This document shows positions 1 to 11,690 of a stretch of DNA of 64,000 nucleotides, piece by piece; the stretch's first letter is position 1, and every line of letters starts with the position of its first letter. A program made the position numbers and the translations under genes. Under the pieces are notes generated by a model. That model was not told where the DNA came from, did no database searches, and worked only from the letters and a program-made list of their open reading frames with translations. The stretch is from Bretschneidera sinensis. Lineage: Eukaryota > Streptophyta > Magnoliopsida > Brassicales > Akaniaceae. The stretch spans positions 144,261,828 through 144,325,827 of the forward strand of contig CM043700.1 in assembly GCA_023935145.1 (NCBI GenBank), read 5' to 3'.

Positions 1-2810
1 TTGAAATTCCTTGACATTGAGGAGCTCAAAGAAGATCTTTCTTCTATTGGTCTTTTGAATTTAGAGGCCATCAACTCAAATGTCCTTGCAAGTCTTACTG
101 CAGGCATACAACTGTTGGAAAACTTGAAATCAAACCTTCAAAACACCAAAGAGAATATTGGGGCTGAAATGCGCACTCTCAAAAGATTAGACGAACAGAA
201 GAACGAGAACTTCACCATACAGGCTATGAGGAAGAAGGCATCCTCCAATAGACAGTTTTTATTGGGTCCACTTCAAGAGGGCAGAATTACTCATATCATG
301 GTAACTGTTGGCCAAGAAGCTACTGAAAGTGAAACACTTATAACTGATCTTCTCAAGGCTGGGACCTCCATTGTTCGGATCAATTGTGCACATGGAGACC
401 CTAGTATTTGGAGTGAGATCATTAGAAGAGTGAAAAGAAGTTCTCAAATGTTGGAGGTGCCATGTCGAATTCTTATGGTTTTAGCCGGACCAAAACTCTG
501 AACGGGCCACCTAAAGCCTGGTCCATGCGTGATTAAAATATCTCCCAAGAAAAATGCTACTGGAAACACTATCTCCCCTTCTCAAGTTTGGATTTCTCAC
601 AAAGGAGTGGATCCTCCTCCTCATTTGTCTCCTGATGCAGTGCTATTCGTAGATGACCAAGAATTTCTCGCTGAGCTTGAAGTAGGTGATACTTTGAGGT
701 GTTGTGATGCTAGAGGGAAAAAGGGGATGCTCAGGATCTCTAGAAAGTTCCATGTTTTCTCCAGTACTGGGTTTCTGGCCGAGTGTGGTAGGACTACTTA
801 TGTTCAGTCTGGAATGGGATTGTATATTAAGAGAAGGAAAGGCAGGTCTTCAGTTGGACAAGTGGTAGATGTCCCTGCAAAGGAGCCATTTGTTAGATTG
901 AGAGTTGGAGACTTGCTAACCATATCAAGAGATAGCTCATGTGAACAAGATAAATCGTTTGGGCCCACAAGTGGTACTCTTAGGATCACTTATTCCTCTG
1001 GCTATCTATTTGATTCAGTCAAACCAGGAGAACCTATTGCTTTTGATGATGGAAAGATTTGGGAGTAATTCAAGGAACAAGTATTTCAGAAATTGTTGTC
1101 TCAATCACTCATGCTGGTCTAACAGGTACTAAACTTGGATCAGAGAAATCCATCAACATCCCAGAGAGCAATATTCGTTTTGAAGGCCTCACTTCCAAGG
1201 ATCTGAAGGATCTTGAATTTGTTGCTTCCCGTGCTGACATAGTGGGTGTTTCTTTTGTCCGAGATGTTCGTGATATTGTTGTGCTTCGACAAGAGCTGGA
1301 GAAACGGAAACTTCAGAACCTGGGCATTATTTTGAAAATTGAAACAAGGAGTGGGTTTGAGAAATTGCCTCTAATGCTCTTAGAGGCAATGAAGTCTGCA
1401 AATCCTTTGGGAGTTATGATTGCGAGAGGAGATCTTGCGGTGGAGTGTGGGTGGGAGAGTCTAGCTGATATACAGGAAGAAATTCTTGCTATTTGTGGCG
1501 CTGCCCACGTACCAGTCATTTGGGCAACTCAGGTCCTTGAGTCACTTGTCAAATCTGGTGTGCCTTCCAGAGCTGAGATTACTGATGTTGCCATCAACTA
1601 AGTGCTAGTTTGGTACACCAGATTAAAGGGGATAAGATGAAAGATGAGGAAAAATGAGATGATTTCATTCAATCTTACATTTGTTATAAAAAAAAATAAG
1701 AGTAAATTGCATCGGTCATTCTTAAACTATGGCTGCTTAACACTCAAAGTCCCTAAACTATGAATTTGGCACCAAATTCCTTAAACTTTCAATTAGTTGT
1801 AATGTGAAGCCCTTCATCAATATAATTCTTATTTTCTTACTTTGAGATGGTTGAATACAATAAATAAGGTTTTCAATAAACTATATAAACCATTTGGAGG
1901 TCATCTAATTGTTTTTTAAAATTTTCCATTAACGTGTTATTTTTTGTGGTTTTTCAATTGTTAATAGTAAAAAAATAAGAAAAATATTTCCTATGTTAAA
2001 AAATTCCTATATTTTTTTTATCATGGTAGATCACTCTTATCTTCGCATGTGTACAAAAAATCACGATCAAATTCCTTGCATTGTTAAGTTTTTAAAATAA
2101 TTTCATTGATGAATAAAGCTTAAAAGTGTTACATTGCAATTAATTCAAAGTTTGAAGATCTCTAGTGCCAAATTCATAGTTTAGAAATCTAAATGCTAAA
2201 GGATATTAGTCTCAGAACCTCTTGTGCAATTATCCCAAAGAATAAACATCAAAGTGATCTTATTTCACAAAGTTATATAAATTGTTTCATCCTATCCTCT
2301 TAATCCAGTGTACCAAATTAGCACACTATTCTTCTATATCAGTCACTTGATGTATTTGTGTCTATGTAAGCATTGTTACTGGATGCAGCTCTTAAAAATA
2401 GCAAGAGCTCACTATAGATTACTGGTTACTTGAGCATGTTCCAAAAAAATTGTTAAAGCTCATGTAGCCACACTGGCTTGATTCTTTTGTTTTACGTATT
2501 GTTAGATATGTCTACCAACAATGATATAATTTCAATCAAAAGAAGAATTTCACAGCCATGCTTTTTTAAACAGTTTTTGCAGTAAAAAGTTTAAACAATC
2601 AAATGCAGAAGAAAAATAATACTAATGGATTCTTTTGTTTTCTCAAATACTAATGGATTCTTTTGTTTTCTCAGGGCAAGTTGCGTCATGTTAAACAAAG
2701 GAAAACATATTGTGGAAGCTGTATCGACTTTGGATAACATTCTCCATTCCAACTCCACACAGGTGAAAGCAGAGCTGAAGCCTCTTGTACTGTCTGGCCA
2801 TCTCTTTTAG
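1..2810 (+). pseudogene. Pyruvate kinase-like gene, copy A, 3' part, broken
   Basis: This is the block A copy of the intact gene at 39640-44151; base 1 corresponds to base 41316, inside its third coding exon. About ten differences occur in the first 486 bases (roughly 2%). Three lesions are visible. An Arg codon has become TGA at 499-501, just after the conserved LAGPKL motif, where the Asp before LAG is also changed to Val. One G is missing near 1060-1063, shifting the frame. A 53-base deletion at 1592/1593 removed the exon end and its GTAAGT donor, so translation would run into TAA. The final exon (2675-2810) is still open. A 28-base tandem duplication (about 2623-2675) sits at its acceptor. 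Upstream exons lie outside the window. It could be transcribed but cannot make a full enzyme. Confidence 0.93.
1602..2324. mobile_element. MITE-like element in the PK intron, copy A
   Basis: The ends form long imperfect inverted repeats: GTGCTAGTTTGGTACACC at the left and the reverse complement of GTGCTAATTTGGTACACT at the right, with similarity continuing for about 40 bases. The interior is AT-rich and has no coding capacity. The same element occupies the same intron in block B (42971-43696), so it inserted before the block was duplicated. The target-site duplication is not clear (candidates ACTA or TAA), so the superfamily is left open. Confidence 0.75.
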
Positions 2811-3377
2811 TAATTGTCCATTTGGTTAATAATTGCAATGGAAATTTTCGATGGACATGGTGTAATAACTTATTTAGGGACACTAGTCGGCGATGTCTCA
2901 AAGTTGTGAAAATAAATGAAAGCGTTCCTTGAAACTTTCACGGTTCAACCTTTGAATATATTTGAGATCTCAAGTGAAAAGAAGCCCCATCAAAAGAAAA
3001 GAAAAAAAGTGAAAAAAAAGAATAATAGACAGCCAAGCAGAGGGGCGAAAATTTATTTCTGCTAGGAAACAGCCCCTGAGTTCATCAATTAATGCAATGA
3101 AATTGTACTTCAAATCCCAATTTTTAAACAGAAAATATTTTCATTTTTTACCTTATTTTTTCCCTAGTTTTAGTTCGGTTTCCTTCAAATTCACTACTCT
3201 GCACGACTGGTAATGACAAACAATTGGACATTTCCATATGAGACATCATGTACAGACTCCATATACTCGACAAACTTTCTGAATAATTTTAACTGCTTTT
3301 CTTCCGGATTGAAGTAGTGCCAATTTTACTTTTTATACAATTAAATCAAACATAAAAATTAACAAAATCAGGTCTGC
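2811..3377. other. Interval between converging gene ends, block A
   Basis: The 3' ends of pyruvate kinase copy A (+) and CNGC1 copy A (-) converge here. The stretch is AT-rich and presumably holds both 3' untranslated regions. It matches 44152-44722 in block B with small indels. No coding region, RNA gene or element was recognised. Confidence 0.6.
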
Positions 3378-6300
3378 CTATTGATCCTCCGCAGTAAAAT
3401 CAGGTTCTGCTGGCTTCTGAAGCAGGATGGGTGGTACCCTCTCCGGCAACCCAGTCTGGCGGGAGCCTTTACGCCGTACAGCACGAAGAATATTAGCAGC
3501 AAACCGTGAGGCATAAATGGTAGCATCTAGACTAGGAGAATTCCCTCCGGCATTGGCCAATGCATCTTGCAACCTATTTTCCTCTTCCATAAGAGACTCT
3601 TCTAGTTTCTTTTTGCTATAGCGACGCCATGCAGCTTGTATGAAGCAAGCTGCCCAAGTCCTCCATTGCTGCGAGTAGAACCTGAAAGTGTGGCGAAGCT
3701 GCTTACTGTGAAGCCGCCGGTATTGGGAGGCAACAAACTTCAAGTCATCAGCCATCAGAGCAAAAGCTTCAACTTCTGTTAGTGCTCGGACAGTTCTAGT
3801 TGAGATAGGGAGGTTTGATGAGCAATGGGGATCCAAAGCCCATGTAAGAAGCTCTTCTCCACAGAAGTCACCAGCCTTGAGATATTGAGAGTTAAAGAAG
3901 CCAGTTCTTCCACCATTGGTGGTAATGGTCAATAGCTTGCCTTGCATAATGCCGAGCATCGCATCAACTGGATCTCCCTCTCGAACAATGTAGCTTTCCT
4001 CTGTGTAGAGCACTGGCTTAAGGCGATCACATAAAGCATCCGACAGTTGTTCATCCATTTTTTCAAACATTGGCACCTTAAATTAATCCAAGAAATTGAG
4101 AATAAGTTTAAGATATAGTGACAAATGAGAGGAGCTTAAATAATCAACTGTGCAACAATTTAACTATTCGGAAGACAGGAAAAAAGGTCAAGTTATATTA
4201 TAAAATGTACAGGAACTCACTCTCATGAGCAGGGCCAGGCAGAGATGCCGCTTTATGTCTCTCTTAAGGTCCTTTGGAAGATTACAGAGCAAATTCTCTT
4301 CATCCACGCCTCTTGTTTCTTGCCATTTGTATTGTTCATACCGCCGAATTCGCTCCCTTAAATTCTCAGGGAGTAAGCGGTGAGCCATCCACTGCTCTGC
4401 ATCTCGCCTCTTTACCCTCATCTCCTCCAATCTTGTAGTTGTAGACTGCAAGTATGTCTGTTCCACAGAAATTTCAGTACATCAAAACCGAGAACAGTTA
4501 GGTCTCATAAAAGGATGATCCAAGCCATTCCATTAAGGCTCATGCAACTTCCTTAAAACCTAAAAATCAGCCTGATCTCATTATGGCGATGTTTGGGGAG
4601 ATTTACTTAAATCTCTTCCAAGGCAAAAATTGCCTTAATCAGATTTAAGCAAACAACACCTATACAAAACAGCTCCATAAAATATTAACTGAACAATTGA
4701 TTACTGGTCATCCAAAAGATCAACATAACTCCATGTGATTCGAAAAACAAAATTAGGAAAAGAAATATGTCAATGGGAAAAAGAAATAAGAATGAACCAA
4801 CCTGCATGTTTCCAATGAGAAATGAGAACAACACCAATCCAGAGATGGAAATAGAAACAGCAAAGCAGATTTCCCAGACATATGTGCTTGTTTCAAGATT
4901 TTGACCAAGAGAACTGCAAAAATCAGATACTTTTTTAGCCTTTCCTAACTATCATGCATAAGTTTTACCTCAGATCACACATCATTGTCCAACACCAACC
5001 CCTACCCTTCCAAAAGAAGAAATAATGAAAGAAAGATAGGTGTGTACTTGAGAGAGAGACCACAGATGACCTAAAGTAAATGTGATATATGACCTTCTTT
5101 CCTACCATTCATCCTTATTCCGTTTTTTTTCCCAAAAATCTAGTATATATAAAATAGTACGTGTAAAGGACATTAAATTTTTAATATATTAACCTCTCTT
5201 CCTTTTCATTTACCTCTAATAATTACTCTTAATTTATTAGTATTATTATTTTTTTTCCTTACCGTTATATCTCTTTTAAACCCTCAAAACAATTATCCTA
5301 AAAACAACCAAACCAATTAAATTACCGCAAGTATCATTTCAATAATTAAAATATATAATGAAATAAAAAAATAGTTTTTATTATATTATTATTATAATAT
5401 AATAATTATAAATTTACAGTAATATAATTGAATTTTAATGATAATATATTATAATTATATATATTACCAAAATATATAATTATTACATTTTTTGGTCACC
5501 AAATTATAATTTTATTACTATTTGTGTCTAAATTTCTGTAATTAGAAGTTTAAACTAAACCTGTGCATAGCACTGGCAATGTGGCTAGTGTCTGAAAAAA
5601 TTCGATCCTACAAAACAACTGATTGACCAATAGTATTTGTCTTGAGCATGAATTAAATAGCAACAAATATTAGAAACTAAAGATGTGTTCCACAATGAGC
5701 ATGAGAGAACAATGTACAAATAGAATAGCAGTGGACATCGCCCAAGTACCATGTCTAAACTACACCCCTTCATGAAATTTGTATGCTTCAAGATACGTAC
5801 AACAACCATGAGAAAGGCTCACGAAAAAATGGGGAAAAAGAAAAGAAAATTCTGCCAAGAAATCATTTAGAATTTTTTTAATGTTTTTAAAGAAAGGGAT
5901 GTAGTATATGCAGACCTCAAATTTTGCAGGCCCCACCAAAAACAGTAAAAGAACTTCTTTGGAAAATCTGTTGACTCAACAATGCCAGACTCAAGAGCAT
6001 CATGGAATATTCCAAAATCAAAAAGTGTTGTATTTGATGTCTGAATAGGGCAGGAATCTTTCAGAAACGCGTTACTCCCCGAAGCTTTATCACAATATAA
6101 TAACGTACGGTTACAACCAACACGGTTTCCACAAGCTTCTTTCCAGCAAGTTGTTTCCCTTTCAATAGAAAACAAGTACCAAAATGCTCCAAGTACCTAT
6201 ACAATAAGCTAATCACTTAGTAATCAGAAAAATCTGCAAGAAAAGAGATAATTGAACTTTTCCCCGGTCCTGCTTCTACCTCTAACTGGATATAATGTGT

Positions 6301-8349
6301 GTCACTTGTTAGCTTAACCTTAACTGGAAATCACACTTCTTAGTAAAGTAGAATGGATAACTTCGACTATGAAACAGATGGTCACACCTTCCATATGCCC
6401 CTAAATTATCATAACTAGTTATCTTGGGTGTTTTTTTTTTTTCCTTTTCACAGCTTGCTGTGTTATCCTTACCCAATCATATCACGTCTTCACTACAAAA
6501 TCATTGCAAGTAGCATGAAACTCTAAAAAGTGAAAGCCAACAGCATATAAAAAGGCAGACAACATATGCACAAAAAATGTTAAATGGGATATGTCAATCT
6601 AGCTATCACACTTACATGACTGGCAAGCATGTAAAGAAACAGATTAAATGCAGCTCCAGCCCATGCGGTCTCAGTGAGTATGCCTGAAGTCCTGGTCATT
6701 TCCTTATACAATGGATATATTCTAATAACCCTTGGCACATATTGGAAAAAAACAACAAATTTCAACAAATTCTTTGTATTCAAGGATCTTGAGCCCTTCA
6801 TTTCGGGAATAACGATTGATATCACCACCTGAGCATAAAATAGAAGGTTAAAAGTCAATGGATAATATTAAATCGTATAAAACGATGTTAATTAGGAATA
6901 TACTGCATAGTTCCCAAGCATGAAAATTTGGAGCAAATAGTAACAGATATAAACTAGACACAATTTTAGCAGTTGAAATAATCATCACAGTTTCTGCCAC
7001 GTAGAAGTTACATAAACTTCTTAAAAACACCAGAAACAGTATTTTGCAAAGCAGAGAAAATCTTGTACCTGTGGGAGTGGAAGGACTGCAAGAATGTCAA
7101 TTATGAAATATGATGAGAGATACCTCCTTGCAATCGCCCAAGTGTTTTCAACTAAAACACCTCTTCCAAATACTCGAGAAGGGGGAGCAATAAAACCAGT
7201 ACGGAACTGAAAAATAATATGAATTATATAAAAGATATCTGTGAATGAGCGCAACACACTGGCTGTAATCTCCATCTTGTTATCCAAGTCAAGGCATTTC
7301 TTCTCATCATTAATCACAGGTACGTAAAAGAACAAAGGATCGAGTGACACTGCAACTACACACGCTAAGACAAATATCTTATTCCACCGTTGGAGGAAAG
7401 GCCCCTGGGGATCAAGAATTTTCTGTGTAGAACCCAAGCCTTTGGAAACTACACTATTAAATGAGCAGGATTTCAATGATTTTTTAATCCCTTTAAACCT
7501 CTCAGACCCAGATTCAAAGCTTCTTTGAAACTTTTCAGAGAAGGAGTTTATTGTTGTCCTGATTCTCCCTGAATGTATATCACTGGTTGAAGAGTATTGT
7601 CCTTCAGGACTCTTCTCTGAGTTCCAGTCTTGAAACCTGAACATGTTATTGAATTAAAATCAGTCCATAACTCAATTTCCAGAAACAAAAGGGATATGGC
7701 CATTAAGCACACAGCAAATAAGAAAGAAAAGGTAGTTCTACAACATCTCAAGGTCACATGAAGACTGCCTCACTAAAATCCATAACATTTTGGTTGTGGT
7801 AGGCAACTTCCGTGTGTCAGCAATAGCATCCATTGAGATGGTAGCAAAAAGAGCAAGTGATTGTGAAAGAAGCTGAAAAAGAGTCGTTAGCACTTAGCAG
7901 CAACTGTGCTGGTCTATATTCACCATACATGCCACTATAGGTGGAGTGGGTCAGGTGATAAAGGATGTAAGATAACACCATCCATCATAACTAAGTGCTG
8001 GTCTATATTCACCATACATGCCACTATAGGTGGAGTGGGTCAGGTGATAAGGATGTAAGATAACACCATCCATCATAACAAGAAATGAAGATCGTGTTGG
8101 ATACGATGATAGGTGAGATTGGAAGAAATGACAGAAGGGGTGTGACAGTACAAAATTTTAGATTTCAAGAAAATTAATGTCCAATTTAGAAAGTAATACA
8201 CTCTTCTAAGTTCCAAGAACGAATCCTTAAAGTCAAGCACACAATTCATTAACACTGAACTCAGCAACCAACAGAGAAGTTACTGAAAATGAGAAATCAA
8301 AAAGTGTAAAAGAAACTAACCTCACAAACTTCTCCTGAGGGAAGTTCAT
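3378..8349 (-). CDS. CNGC1-like cyclic nucleotide-gated channel, copy A
   Basis: A plasma-membrane cation channel family, gated or modulated by cyclic nucleotides and calmodulin. Coding exons in transcript order are 8321-8349, 7069-7636, 6616-6828, 5916-6196, 4802-4913, 4221-4457 and 3378-4076; all junctions are GT-AG and phases agree, giving 712 residues (Arabidopsis CNGC1 is about 716). The start is the ATG of the 29-base first exon (MNFPQEKFVR), not the later ATG at 7644. Visible features: first membrane span near residues 96-116, GQN selectivity filter near 367-369, cyclic-nucleotide-binding domain from about 481, and an IQ-type calmodulin site (FIQAAWRRY) near 625-633. Compared with copy B, the binding domain has GDPVDAMLGIMQG instead of GDPVDEMLFIMRG (E519A, F522G, R525Q), plus L492S, E544Q and F599Y. 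No stop or frameshift is seen. A solo LTR lies 26 bases upstream of the ATG. Confidence 0.88.
7906..8082. repeat. 89-bp tandem duplication in CNGC1-A intron 1
   Basis: A segment starting GTGCTGGTCTATATTCACC at 7906 is repeated at 7995, period 89. Block B has only one copy (from about 49989). The duplication therefore arose after the blocks separated. Confidence 0.9.
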
Positions 8350-8375
8350 AACTACAGCTTATTCACAATAGGATG

Positions 8376-8969
8376 TGTTGATGCCAAAAATATTGCTGAG
8401 CTGGAGGTCGAGCCTTGGATGTACCTACACAGGGAAAGAGCTATGAACTAGGGGGGTCGCCGGAGGGATGCCTCCGGGATGCTCCGACGCTTAAGTTAGA
8501 ACGTGATAACGTGTATGTAGGGGACGAGTGTTTCTGTGAGTCTTTGTGTGTGTGAAGTTGGATTGTTTGAACTGCATACCTGGCCCTTTTTATAGGGCTG
8601 TGGAGGCGGCATATTGCTCACAGCAGTGGTGACGGGTGCTTCCACTGGTTGGGGTAATGATGCCTTAGAGGCCCAGCTGGATGGTTATGGGCCGTCTGTT
8701 TGGACTCCGTTTTGCTGGCTTGATCAGGAGCCGTTCAGGCAGTGAGAGCGGTTTTATGATTCAGAGTCTCAACTTGATCGAGTAATGATGGCCCGAAGGG
8801 CGGTCGTGACGTGGAGACCCAACTGGGATGATAATGGTGGCCTGAAGGGCGGTCGTGACGTGAAGGCCCAGCTGTCTGAGTCAGGATCTCACCCGTGGTT
8901 CTCAATGATGTGTTATCAGGAGGCTCCACATGTCGTTTCTCTAATGGAGGGGTGTTTTGAACAGTATCA
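8376..8969 (-). mobile_element. Solo LTR just upstream of CNGC1-A
   Basis: The sequence starts TGTTGATGCC and ends GGTGTTTTGAACAGTATCA, with TG/CA ends and a perfect 5-base duplication GGATG at 8371-8375 and 8970-8974. Block B has the uninterrupted site near 50372-50383. It is homologous to both LTRs of the element at 33066-38228, with the same TATA-like CCCTATAAAAAGGG on the minus strand near 8586-8597 and the same degenerate repeats of about 50 bases in its U3 part. No internal element sequence remains, so it was probably left by LTR-LTR recombination. Its transcriptional direction is that of CNGC1-A, whose ATG lies 26 bases beyond its downstream end. Confidence 0.93.
8586..8597 (-). promoter_or_regulatory. 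TATA-like box in the solo LTR
   Basis: The minus strand reads CCCTATAAAAAGGG, about 240 bases upstream of the CNGC1-A start codon and in the same orientation. The equivalent site is conserved in both LTRs at 33280 and 37846. It is a plausible promoter for CNGC1-A, but use is not shown by sequence alone. Confidence 0.5.
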
Positions 8970-9170
8970 GGATGTCACAATAGAAAATCAATTTCTGATA
9001 AATTAACTAACTAAACCGACGAACTTCATGTACCCGCAAAGTTCTCAATGCCCACCTCTAAGATAAAAATTGTCAAAAAAAAAATAAAGTCAAGAACTTC
9101 ATTATCTTTGGGGATAAATAAAACTTCATAAAAAATATTCCAATGACATTATCGCATAGGCAAAACATTA

Positions 9171-9360
9171 ACGGTGTGCTTAATATGTGTGAAAAGTTGG
9201 AGGAAAAAAATAATGTTCTTTTTGGACATGTATAAATCATAATTCTTCCAAAGTTGAGAGGATTGGAGCGTAGAAAATAGAAAGAATCAACCTCTTACGT
9301 TTCTATTCATCTAGTTTTTCATCCTCTCGCATTTCTTTTCTCTCCTACTAAACTCACCCT
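9171..9360. mobile_element. Small MITE-like repeat at the end of block A
   Basis: The left end (GGTGTGCTTAATATGTGTGAAAAG) and right end (CTCTCCTACTAAACTCACC, inverted) form imperfect terminal inverted repeats around about 190 bases. The same sequence lies at 50582-50770 in block B. Homology between the blocks stops at its right end. Confidence 0.55.
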
Positions 9361-10391
9361 AGCTAAACACACGCTAAAATTAATATGTCATTTGTTCCAT
9401 AATTTTTGTCACATTTATTATTTATTCAATTAAATTAACATTTTTTGTATTACATCATTAAAAAATTAATTTTTTTCATATATATAAATAGAGTTCAAAA
9501 GTTTTAAAAAATATTTTTTTTACATTTTTAAAATAATATATATAAAAAATTATTAAAACTAAAATAAAGTAAAAAAATAACAAGTGACTAAAATTATAAA
9601 ACAAAAAGATTATAATTTTGTTGCTTGTGAAACCTCGTATATTTACTTAATTACTTGCTCTTTTAAGGGTAAAAATAAAATTTTATTCAGAAACAAACAA
9701 AGCATTAAAGGAAAAGCATAAAAGCTTATAAACAAAATCACCTCTTTAATTTATTTATTGATTTGTAAATTTATCATTAGATGATGTAAAATATGTTAAT
9801 TTTTCACACGTCTCAAATTTATGAAAAAGTCAATGACAATAAATAAGAAAGATATTTTGAAAGTCAGTCAAGCAAAATCACATCCATAATAAATGGAGAT
9901 TGCAAGTATTCATTTTCAGCATGGCCCACTAACACTAAAAACAAAAATATCACAAACATGGAAGTTTCATAGTTCAAGTCGTCATTTTAATTTCTTCAAA
10001 GAAAATTCTTTCAGCTAGTATCTTCCATGAAACGATGAAACAGGCGTCAAATTAATCTGATAAAATGTTTTCAAAAAAGTAGTTGAAAAAATGTTATATA
10101 CTTATATTCCACATGATCATGCTTTAATAATAGTCTGCATAGTCCTTTAGGCATTGATATTTTAACTCATTAATTAGGAATGCATTTGAGCCTTGTTTAA
10201 TTTCTATCACATCGGTCATTGTAGTAGTTTAGTGTTAGGTCAGATCATCCACTCTCATATTTGGTCCACCAATCGCATCGCGTGATATTAAGTGATTTAA
10301 GCCATCTATCAATTCGGTTCAATCATTTTTATCTATTTTTATTTAATTATTTTATTTTTCTAAATTTTTATAAAATTATGTATATCACAAC
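9361..10391. other. AT-rich intergenic stretch
   Basis: This begins where homology with block B ends. It is AT-rich with many short A and T runs. No coding region, RNA gene or complete element was recognised. ATCACAAC at 10384-10391 is the left target duplication of the hAT element that follows. Confidence 0.6.
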
Positions 10392-11690
10392 CAGTGTTTT
10401 TAAAAACGTTTTTGGGGCGCGCTCGAACGCGCCTCGAGGCGAAATCGACAAAAAAGGTCCAAATGCGCAATTATTGAGGCGTACCTACTGGTTAGCGTTC
10501 GTTGGGGCGTACCTACCGGTTAGCATTCGTCTTTTGGCTCAGGACGTTCGGGGCGACCCGAGGTGTACGCCCCAGACGCCAGGGTCGTCTAGGCATACAC
10601 CCAGTGATAAAAAAAATTTTTGACTCTAACACGCCATAGCACCACCATAAACGCATATCTTTCCTTTCTGTAACTATGAACAAAATCCAGAAATACCCAA
10701 TAACAACAAAAAGGGAACTTAGAAAATACTCAATAATTAACTACAAAAATCAAACCCAAAAAATACCCAGAAATTATTCAATAACCACAGAGCAAAACCT
10801 GAAAATACTCAATAAATTAGAGACTTTCTTTTGGGTTTTCCCTCTTCCCAAACACCTCTTTTCCTCCGTCTCTTCAACAAGCTTTCTCCCATTGCCGCAA
10901 CCTCTTCTCCGGCCATCGCCAAACAACCCAATGCTTCTCCGACGCGATCCTTTCGTCCCTGTCTTCTCTGGCACGAAACCCAACCCATATTGCGACGCAA
11001 GGCACAACATGCCTCCAGTAGCTGGTGGTCTTGATGGCGGCTTCGGCGGTGCCAGCCATCGTTTTTCTTGAGAGATTAGAGAAGAAGCCTCCAGAAAGAG
11101 GGTTGAGAGAGAGAGAGAGAATGAATAAGGCGTGCTTCGTAAACTATAATTAGGCTGACAAATGAGTGTAACCTGTTTGCTTTATAATTATTACTCTGAG
11201 GTTACATACTTACAGCATGTAAGTTTTATTATAATTATAATTTTACCCTTCATTTCATAAAACAATTAAATTTAATTATAAAAAAAAATATTTGTCTTTT
11301 AATTTTGCTAAGACTTAGCTGAAACAAGAGTTAAGGTTAGAGTAAGATGAATCGTGATTATTGTTGGCTAATGTTTGGTTCATAAATTAAGTCTCATGTT
11401 CTATTTTCACAATATGTTTTGATTTTTTTAACATTGTGTTTGTAATGTTAACGTGTGTTTATGAAATATTTGATAAATATTCATTAATAGGTCTTAAGCT
11501 AGTAAAATTTATTGATAATTAATTTATTTATATTATTTAAATTTTTAAATATTTTTATAATTTAATTAATATTATTTTATTTAAAATGCCCTAACGTTTC
11601 AAAAGGCTTACGCCTCAACGCCTCGGGGCTTACGCCTCGCCTCATTAAGACAAAACGCCTCGCCCAACGCCCTCACCTTTGAAAACACTG
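10392..11690. mobile_element. Non-autonomous hAT-type DNA transposon
   Basis: The ends are inverted: CAGTGTTTTTAAAAACG on the left and CTTTGAAAACACTG on the right. Next to them are GC-rich subterminal blocks (GGCGCGCTCGAACGCGCC..., ...CCTCGCCCAACGCC) that are also partly inverted. The flanks are a perfect 8-base duplication, ATCACAAC, at 10384-10391 and 11691-11698. CAGTG ends with an 8-base duplication are hallmarks of the hAT superfamily. The 1.3-kb interior has two open frames over 100 codons (10261-10623 and 10676-11071) but nothing resembling a transposase, so it would depend on enzyme supplied elsewhere. Confidence 0.9.

Noticed and set aside
7642..7644. ATG as the CNGC1-A start codon (and 49733-49735 in copy B)
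   Set aside because: The family N terminus MNFPQEKFVRFQDW is recovered by splicing the 29-base upstream exon to the acceptor just inside this ATG; the ATG lies in the intron.
10676..11071. 131-codon open frame inside the hAT element
   Set aside because: No transposase or zinc-finger features; overlapping open frames on the other strand suggest composition effects.
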